This document shows, one piece after another, positions 33,419 through 38,128 of a DNA stretch of 38,128 bases (positions are counted from its first letter, which is position 1; each line of letters opens with the position of its first letter). Origin of the DNA: Kaistella sp. SH40-3. GTDB taxonomy: Bacteria > Bacteroidota > Bacteroidia > Flavobacteriales > Weeksellaceae. Location of the stretch: contig NZ_JAQYUS010000012.1 of the NCBI RefSeq assembly GCF_030686865.1, forward strand, positions 1 through 38,128. The letters are read 5' to 3'. The position numbers and the translations under genes were made by a program. Below the pieces are notes generated by a model, which saw only the letters and a program-made list of their open reading frames with translations, did not search any database and was not told where the DNA came from.

Positions 33419-33830
33419 ATTAAAGTTCCGTTCAGAATTGTATGTCTTCAAAAGAAAGTGGATTTTTCTAATATACTTCTTAATCAATGTTTTTTCCGAC
33501 TATTGTTTTCCGCAATTGTAATTAAATTTTTTGCTGGAGACGTAATAATATCTTAAATAATTCCGTCTTTTAGAAGACCACTTATAAGGCAAACGCCACA
33601 AAAAAATCAGTCCTTCTAAAAAGATGCTTTGATGATCTCGATGGAAAAACGGTCAAATTGACCACCAAAATTAAACAGAGTATAAAAAGGAGTTTTTAAA
33701 AGAGAATACTATTATATCAAAAGAAATAGAAATATTTTTTTTTGATATGCACCAGTTTTTTTATAAAAATCCTAAAACTAAAGTGATGTTTATTAAGTCT
33801 AGGGAGGGAAATGCGAAATAAAAGAAGTCA
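33419..33830. other. Mosaic of repeat remnants
   Basis: No gene. It contains TGTTTTTTCCGACTATT (33489-33505, also at 28159), the R1 word AGTCCTTCTAAAAA (33609-33622), and at 33640-33667 a lone IS21-end-like piece (ATGGAAAAACGGTCAAATT, then GACCACC) that matches the left terminus of the IS21 element with one or two differences. The remainder to 33,830 is AT-rich. Confidence 0.6.
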
Positions 33831-34415
33831 TTAATTATTCTTATAGGTAAAAGATAAATTAGCCCAAAAAACTTCATCATTCTCTTTGGTCATTGCAGAC
33901 GGGCTATCAAAAGTATTAATTCCAAAAATATCTTTATATTTTGTTATTCCTAACTCAGTAGTTTTTTTAGTAAAAAAACTTGAATCATCTAATTCTTTTA
34001 TTATGTAATAAAGTGATTTATACAACTCAAGTTTTTCATTTTTTTTATCTAAAATCCCAATAAAAACTTTATCGGTAGAAATGCAAATAGAGTCATTAGA
34101 TAATTCTACTTGATAATTTATAAGGTTTTTTCCTAAATGAAACTGAAGGGATTTGTTTTTTAGATTGAGTTCAATTTTACTATATGGTGGTTCAGAATAG
34201 GAACTCCAATAATTTTGAATAATGCTTTCTTGTGGATTTTCTTTTACTCCAAAAGGACCTTTATATAATACTATGTCATTTACTTTGTAGGAATTATCAT
34301 AAACAAAATTGTAAGAAGTCTTTTCTATGGGCACTACAACTTCTGGCTCATCGGTGTTTCTACTGCAAGAGGTAACAGCCAAAGCGATAAGTATTAAATT
34401 TATTATTGTTTTCAT
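33831..34415 (-). CDS. Putative lipoprotein of unknown function
   Basis: A 194-residue predicted lipoprotein. The signal sequence MKTIINLILIALAVTSC ends in a lipobox with Cys at residue 17, followed by the acidic SRNTDEPE. The mature part has mixed beta-type segments (YKVNDIVLYKGPFG, SKIELNLKNKSLQFHLG, NDSICISTDKVFIGIL). I do not recognise a family. The frame extends 12 codons upstream, but the ATG at 34,415 gives a proper signal sequence. No operon partner. Codon use is as AT-rich as its surroundings. Confidence 0.8.
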   Translation of the reverse strand: MKTIINLILIALAVTSCSRNTDEPEVVVPIEKTSYNFVYDNSYKVNDIVLYKGPFGVKENPQESIIQNYWSSYSEPPYSKIELNLKNKSLQFHLGKNLINYQVELSNDSICISTDKVFIGILDKKNEKLELYKSLYYIIKELDDSSFFTKKTTELGITKYKDIFGINTFDSPSAMTKENDEVFWANLSFTYKNN

Positions 34416-34451
34416 ATTATTTATTATAAAGTAGTTTGCATATTTGGACAA

Positions 34452-35090
34452 AAAAAATGAATTTGAGTTAGATGATTTTCACGTTATAAAAACAGAAAAG
34501 TTACCCTATAGGTTTTTCAAATTAACAAAATGGAATCTGATCATATTAAGCCTCAGCATAAGCGGAAAGAATCAATGCAAAGCAGGCAAAAAAAAAGATA
34601 TTCTATCAATCTTCATCATTTGTGTTTAATACTTGAAAGTCATTTTTAATAATAATGCTTAACTGCAATCTGATTTAAATGTTTTCGAAATGCAAATATA
34701 ATATAATTAGCCCGGGGAAATGATGGCTATTCTACCACATTCTTTATAATATCCAGCAGAATTGTAATTACGTTTCTGAATTCATTCTGGCCATTTTTGT
34801 TCATTTTGACGAAACAGACTTCAACATGATTTTCCATAGTCGATCAGGCCTAAAGGTTATCTAATGTAGTTTGTATTTTCAGGTTTTTGTGCAAGATTCG
34901 TTTAGATAGTCACATCGTTTGCGTGACGAAAAGAGATCTTAGGCAATCTCCTTACCTCGGATAAAAGTCTTGCCTTTTAGCCGCTATAACTGTACAATTT
35001 ACATGAATAATTTTTTTTTATAATTGTGTAGCGGCGCAGTTTTTGTGTACACCCATGCCTAAATCGAAATTTTAAAAATAACAATTAATT
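34452..35090. other. Gene-poor region with possible remnants and a hairpin
   Basis: About 639 bases. On the minus strand near 34,545-34,620 a signal-peptide-like start (MMKIDRISFF) runs into a nine-T homopolymer; adding one T would continue FACFALILSAYAEA, then a stop, so it is probably a dead exported-protein gene. A 36-codon minus-strand frame (34,727-34,837, MENHVEVCFVKMNKNGQNEF) may be another fragment. GCCGCTA (34980-34986) faces TAGCGGC (35029-35035), with ACAATT/AATTGT inside. Nothing else is seen. Confidence 0.4.
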
Positions 35091-36335
35091 ATGCGCAACT
35101 TTCTTTATATTATTATCGTTTTATTGGCACTCACTGCATGTAGCAAAGCTAAAAAACAAGAAATGCCAAAAGGGCAACAGTCAGCGGAATATGCTTTAGA
35201 TGATCAGGGAGTTTACAAAGGAACTTACCCCTGTGCCGACTGTAGTGGTATTGAGGTTTCTCTGATTCTGAATGAGGATAAAACTTTTAGATATGAAACC
35301 GTTTATGCTGGCAAAGCAGATGCTGCTTTTACTTCTGAAGGAAACTATACCATCAAAGACCATATCTTAACCATTCAAGAAGAGGGAAAGCCTTTGCATT
35401 TTTTAGCAGGTAAAAATGAATTAACACTTTTGGGAAGTGATATGAAACCCAATACCGGTAGTCTGAAAGCGTTGTACCAATTAAAGAAGCAACAGAAGTT
35501 TTCCTACCGGGGGGTGTATGAAACTTATCATGAGGAAAAAGGAAATTATACGCAGACCCTTTCTATTATTCCCAAAGGGGAGCAATATGAAATTATTTTT
35601 TCTTCATCTCCCGTAAAAGACCAAGAGAACTGCCGTTTTTCCGGTATCGGAATGTTGAAAAAAGATACGCTGTGGGTGAATATTGCGGGTAAAAAGGATC
35701 TGGCAAAAAATGAAGCAGTCTTGATGTACATTGCTCCTTCTCACGACAATTTAGGAGTGGACGTATTTACTGAAAAATTTGATGAGCGTTATGCGATGAT
35801 GCAGTATTGCGGTGGTGGCGGCTCACTGGCAGGAAAGTACCTTAAAAACAGGGTTGCGGCAAACAGCATTGGCGCTTATACCAATCAAAATACGATTGCT
35901 GAAGTATTGCAGACCATCCCTAATGCCCAGATTAACAAAAAAGTTGAACACGGCGAATTTGCAGATGATGTTTATAGCAATTACGAAATATCCAGCCCTG
36001 ATAGCCAACTTCTTTTTACACTAAGCCCTAAAGATACCGGTAAGGTGAATCAAAAAATCAACAGAGTCTTGATAAACAGTCCTTTTTTTAAAACCGAAAA
36101 AGGAATCAGCAAAAATTCCACGTATGCTGATATTAAAAAGGCATATCCTATAACTAAAATTGAACCTACCGAAGGGCACATTGTGCTCACTGTAGATGAA
36201 ATTCATGCGAGTTTTTCTATTGCAAAATCCAAATTATCCAAAGATTGGTGGAATGCTAAAACTAAAAGCGTAAACACCAACAGCATCCCTTTAAATGCGA
36301 AAATTGATGATTTTATTCTCTGGTGGAAAGATTAA
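35091..36335 (+). CDS. NlpE-like lipoprotein with extra C-terminal region
   Basis: A 414-residue predicted lipoprotein. The signal MRNFLYIIIVLLALTAC has its lipidated Cys at residue 17. Residues of about 40-130 match the NlpE N-terminal (copper-homeostasis/stress-sensing) domain: GVYKGTYPCADCSGIEVSLI, with its CxxC pair, then LNEDKTFRYETVY. The following 150 residues resemble a second beta-barrel-like unit, and about the last 150 (from IGAYTNQNTIAEVLQTIPNA to LNAKIDDFILWWKD) are not a domain I can name. It would sit in the periplasm or on the outer membrane. Single-gene unit. Confidence 0.85.
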   Translation: MRNFLYIIIVLLALTACSKAKKQEMPKGQQSAEYALDDQGVYKGTYPCADCSGIEVSLILNEDKTFRYETVYAGKADAAFTSEGNYTIKDHILTIQEEGKPLHFLAGKNELTLLGSDMKPNTGSLKALYQLKKQQKFSYRGVYETYHEEKGNYTQTLSIIPKGEQYEIIFSSSPVKDQENCRFSGIGMLKKDTLWVNIAGKKDLAKNEAVLMYIAPSHDNLGVDVFTEKFDERYAMMQYCGGGGSLAGKYLKNRVAANSIGAYTNQNTIAEVLQTIPNAQINKKVEHGEFADDVYSNYEISSPDSQLLFTLSPKDTGKVNQKINRVLINSPFFKTEKGISKNSTYADIKKAYPITKIEPTEGHIVLTVDEIHASFSIAKSKLSKDWWNAKTKSVNTNSIPLNAKIDDFILWWKD

Positions 36336-36471
36336 ATGATAAGGTGTATAAAAGTGTTAGGGTAGAGACAAGAGGCAGAGAATTTCTACCTATTAATCGA
36401 AAAAAGGGTTACAATATCTGAAATCGAAGAAAAAAAAACTAATTAAACGACCGCTACCAAATAAAAAAAAT

Positions 36472-36479
36472 TAAATTTG
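36472..36479 (+). promoter_or_regulatory. Candidate -7 promoter box of the EamA gene
   Basis: TAAATTTG lies 27 bases before the ATG at 36,507 and fits TAnnTTTG. The -33 partner is unclear. Confidence 0.4.
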
Positions 36480-36506
36480 CCAATCTAACAAAAATTCAAC
36501 CTATTT

Positions 36507-37421
36507 ATGAGGCAATTCATTCAGAACAAATATTTTTTACTCATTATCATATCCATAACCTGGGGTTCTTCTTTTATCCTCATTAAAAAATCTTTACCAG
36601 TCTTTGACCCTTATCAAATTGGAGCCTTTAGGGCGGGATTATCAGGACTTATTTTATCTTTTATTGGATTCCCTGCCTTGAAAAAAATGACGAGAAAGGA
36701 TATTTTTTGGATTGCCCTCTCCGGTTTATTTGGCAACTTTTTGGTCGTCTTTATTTTTCCCATTGCACAACAGGGTGTAAGCAGCTCGTTAGCAGGAATC
36801 ATTAATGCATTAGACCCTATTTTTACACTCATTTTAGGTGCTTTTTTATTTGGAATTCGAAATAAGATGATTCAATACGCGGGAGCAATAATTGGTTTTG
36901 TAGGTGCTATTGTTTTAGTATATTCGTCTAATTCGGGAACTGGCGAAAGTCATCTTTATTATACCATTTTATTAACGATAGGTTCGGCATTGTACGCTGT
37001 TGCAGCTCTTATTATTGAAAAAAAACTAAGCCACATTAAATCGACCGATATATCAACAGGAATCTATACAGTTTGGATGGTGCCGTCTCTTTTGATTTTA
37101 GGATTTTCAGGTTTTTTTACAGATATTGATTATACCCAAAACGAAACACTCACAGCATTAGGTTATCTGGTATTTTTAACGGTCATAAGTACCACTTTGG
37201 TCATGTTTTTATTTTTCAAACTTGTTCAGGATACCTCTGCTGTTTTTGCAAGTACGATTTCACTTTTAATACCGGTAGTTTCAGTGATTTGGGGTGTACT
37301 GGATAATGAACAGTTTACCATTTGGTATGCAGTGGGTGGGATATTGATTTTATTGAGTGTATATTTGATCCGGGAAAAGAAAATACCGAAAAATTCGACC
37401 GGGTCTATAACCAAGCTTTAA
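36507..37421 (+). CDS. EamA-family (DMT) transporter
   Basis: A 304-residue inner-membrane transporter of the drug/metabolite superfamily. Ten hydrophobic helices in two homologous halves can be counted, beginning FLLIIISITWGSSFILIKKS; the SxxWGSSF opening is a family mark. The second half starts near YYTILLTIGSALYAVAALII and ends VGGILILLSVYLIREKKI. EamA proteins export metabolites such as amino-acid derivatives; the substrate cannot be inferred. It is intact and alone on its strand. Confidence 0.92.
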   Translation: MRQFIQNKYFLLIIISITWGSSFILIKKSLPVFDPYQIGAFRAGLSGLILSFIGFPALKKMTRKDIFWIALSGLFGNFLVVFIFPIAQQGVSSSLAGIINALDPIFTLILGAFLFGIRNKMIQYAGAIIGFVGAIVLVYSSNSGTGESHLYYTILLTIGSALYAVAALIIEKKLSHIKSTDISTGIYTVWMVPSLLILGFSGFFTDIDYTQNETLTALGYLVFLTVISTTLVMFLFFKLVQDTSAVFASTISLLIPVVSVIWGVLDNEQFTIWYAVGGILILLSVYLIREKKIPKNSTGSITKL

Positions 37422-37472
37422 TGTTGTTTAAAATATTTCTCTGAAGGATTCACCTCAGTTCCCAAAAAAAGC

Positions 37473-37617
37473 AGTCCTTCTAAAAAACTGCTCTACTATC
37501 CTAAATTCTAGAAACGATAACTCCATAAGGTTACCAACTGGGGAGGAAAAACCACCGGAGGTTCCGTTCAACAGGCTTTCATCTCGTGTCCTGCGGACAA
37601 GACGAAAGCTTAGTTAT
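37473..37617 (-). repeat. Repeat R1, shortened copy c
   Basis: 145 bases that start AGTCCTTCTAAAAAACTGCT like R1b and end GCTTAGTTAT, 25 bases past the stop of the lipoprotein gene at 37,642. The centre is shorter by about 120 bases and carries a different hairpin (GTCC-TGC-GGAC, within CTTTC...GAAAG). The word X after GTTAT is TACCTGCA (37618-37625). Confidence 0.82.
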
Positions 37618-37641
37618 TACCTGCAGTGCCTTTTTTCCGTT

Positions 37642-38109
37642 TTATTTAATTGGATGGTTTTTTACATCTTCAGTCATTTGCATTAAAACTTTAGAACTTG
37701 GTAAATTCTCAATTTTTTTGTGCAAATTTTCAGGAAAGAGTTTTTTAATATCTTCTCCATACAAACTGCCGTCACCAGGTTTTTCAATATTTACAATGTT
37801 ATCTTCCGTTATAGGATTTCCATTCAGATTAATTCTTAGTGGAAGAGATGTTCCTGTTCCTAGTTCAACATTATTTTCTCCATAAAATTCTTGTAAAGTT
37901 GTCCAAACATAAATTTCTGATGGATTTCTTTGCAGGACAATTAAATTCCCAAAAATTTTTCCTCCAAATGCAGGTTTAATAATTTCTGCACCTATTTTTT
38001 TTAGTAAAATATTTTTTTCATTTTCTGAAATTTGATTTTCAGAATTCTCACTTTTTTTACAATTAATAACTGTTAAAAAAATTGTCGTGATGATTAATAT
38101 TTTCTTCAT
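37642..38109 (-). CDS. Putative small lipoprotein of unknown function
   Basis: A 155-residue predicted lipoprotein: signal MKKILIITTIFLTVINC with the lipidated Cys at 17, then the Ser/Glu-rich KKSENSENQISENEK. The mature part contains FGGKIFGNLIVLQRNPSEIY and LGTGTSLPLRINLNGNPITE. I do not recognise it. It lies on the minus strand before R1c, as the toxin-antitoxin modules do before their R1 copies, so it may be the cargo of a third cassette-like unit whose R2 lies beyond the window. Confidence 0.78.
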   Translation of the reverse strand: MKKILIITTIFLTVINCKKSENSENQISENEKNILLKKIGAEIIKPAFGGKIFGNLIVLQRNPSEIYVWTTLQEFYGENNVELGTGTSLPLRINLNGNPITEDNIVNIEKPGDGSLYGEDIKKLFPENLHKKIENLPSSKVLMQMTEDVKNHPIK

Positions 38110-38128
38110 TTATGCGGTTTTTTAATGG

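Noticed and set aside
34444..34629. 61-codon plus-strand frame
   Set aside because: It has a lysine-rich, noise-like composition and overlaps a signal-peptide-like remnant on the other strand.
1..38128. tRNA or rRNA genes
   Set aside because: I found no cloverleaf with a GTTCRANNC arm and CCA-side stem on either strand by eye; no rRNA-like sequence is present.

Overview
The window is about 38 kb of AT-rich chromosome from a member of the Bacteroidota, most likely a Chryseobacterium/Kaistella-type bacterium (Weeksellaceae). The evidence is the gene types (GLPGLI protein, an outer-membrane beta-barrel receptor with an N-terminal carboxypeptidase-D-like domain, NlpE-type lipoprotein, 37-kDa nucleoid protein), the poor Shine-Dalgarno sites, and promoter boxes of the TAnnTTTG kind typical of Bacteroidetes. 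This is inferred from protein character; no search was run.

Positions 1 to about 20,600 are an ordinary, densely packed core region. In order it holds a possible structured intergenic element, a VanZ-like protein overlapping gcvH, an aldehyde dehydrogenase, an ABC exporter, truA, a YfcE-type phosphoesterase, a Ppx/GppA phosphatase and cytidine deaminase. A stress block follows: a YciE/YciF (DUF892) protein in an apparent operon with a large KatE catalase, a convergent FAD/NAD(P)-binding protein and a second DUF892 protein. Then come an old-yellow-enzyme, malate dehydrogenase (with a duplicated start region that makes a 9-residue upstream ORF), the cysteine pair cysE-cysK, an Fpg/Nei-like glycosylase with a damaged zinc finger, the nucleoid-associated protein and an exported TPR protein. 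Good hairpin terminators separate most of these units.

From about 20,400 onward the window is accessory DNA and a graveyard of mobile pieces. An IS21-family element (istA-istB) with a seven-unit tandem array at its left end sits just upstream of an orphan HipB-like regulator. After it come an unidentified gene fragment, an AraC regulator, a 54-residue two-helix membrane protein, a GLPGLI protein, a badly decayed GNAT acetyltransferase, a DUF3052-like gene, a HigA-like antitoxin whose HigB/RelE-like toxin is dead (one frameshift, two stops), a TonB-type outer-membrane receptor, an intact mazEF module, an internally deleted transposase, two unknown lipoproteins, an NlpE-like lipoprotein and an EamA transporter.

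The most interesting feature is the set of repeats around the toxin-antitoxin modules. Repeat R1 (about 282 bp, two full copies plus a shortened one) always lies directly past the stop codon of a minus-strand gene. Repeat R2 (about 124 bp, two copies) is a long imperfect palindrome lying upstream of the same genes. R1 ends GTTAT followed by a short word X, and the R2 on the far side of the same gene begins with the reverse complement of X followed by ACGTT. X differs between modules (TGTGCAA for the HigA unit, TACCTGTG for mazEF) but stays complementary within each module. That is the border logic of integron gene cassettes and attC sites, yet no integrase is visible here. I regard this as the best candidate for an undescribed cassette-like system.
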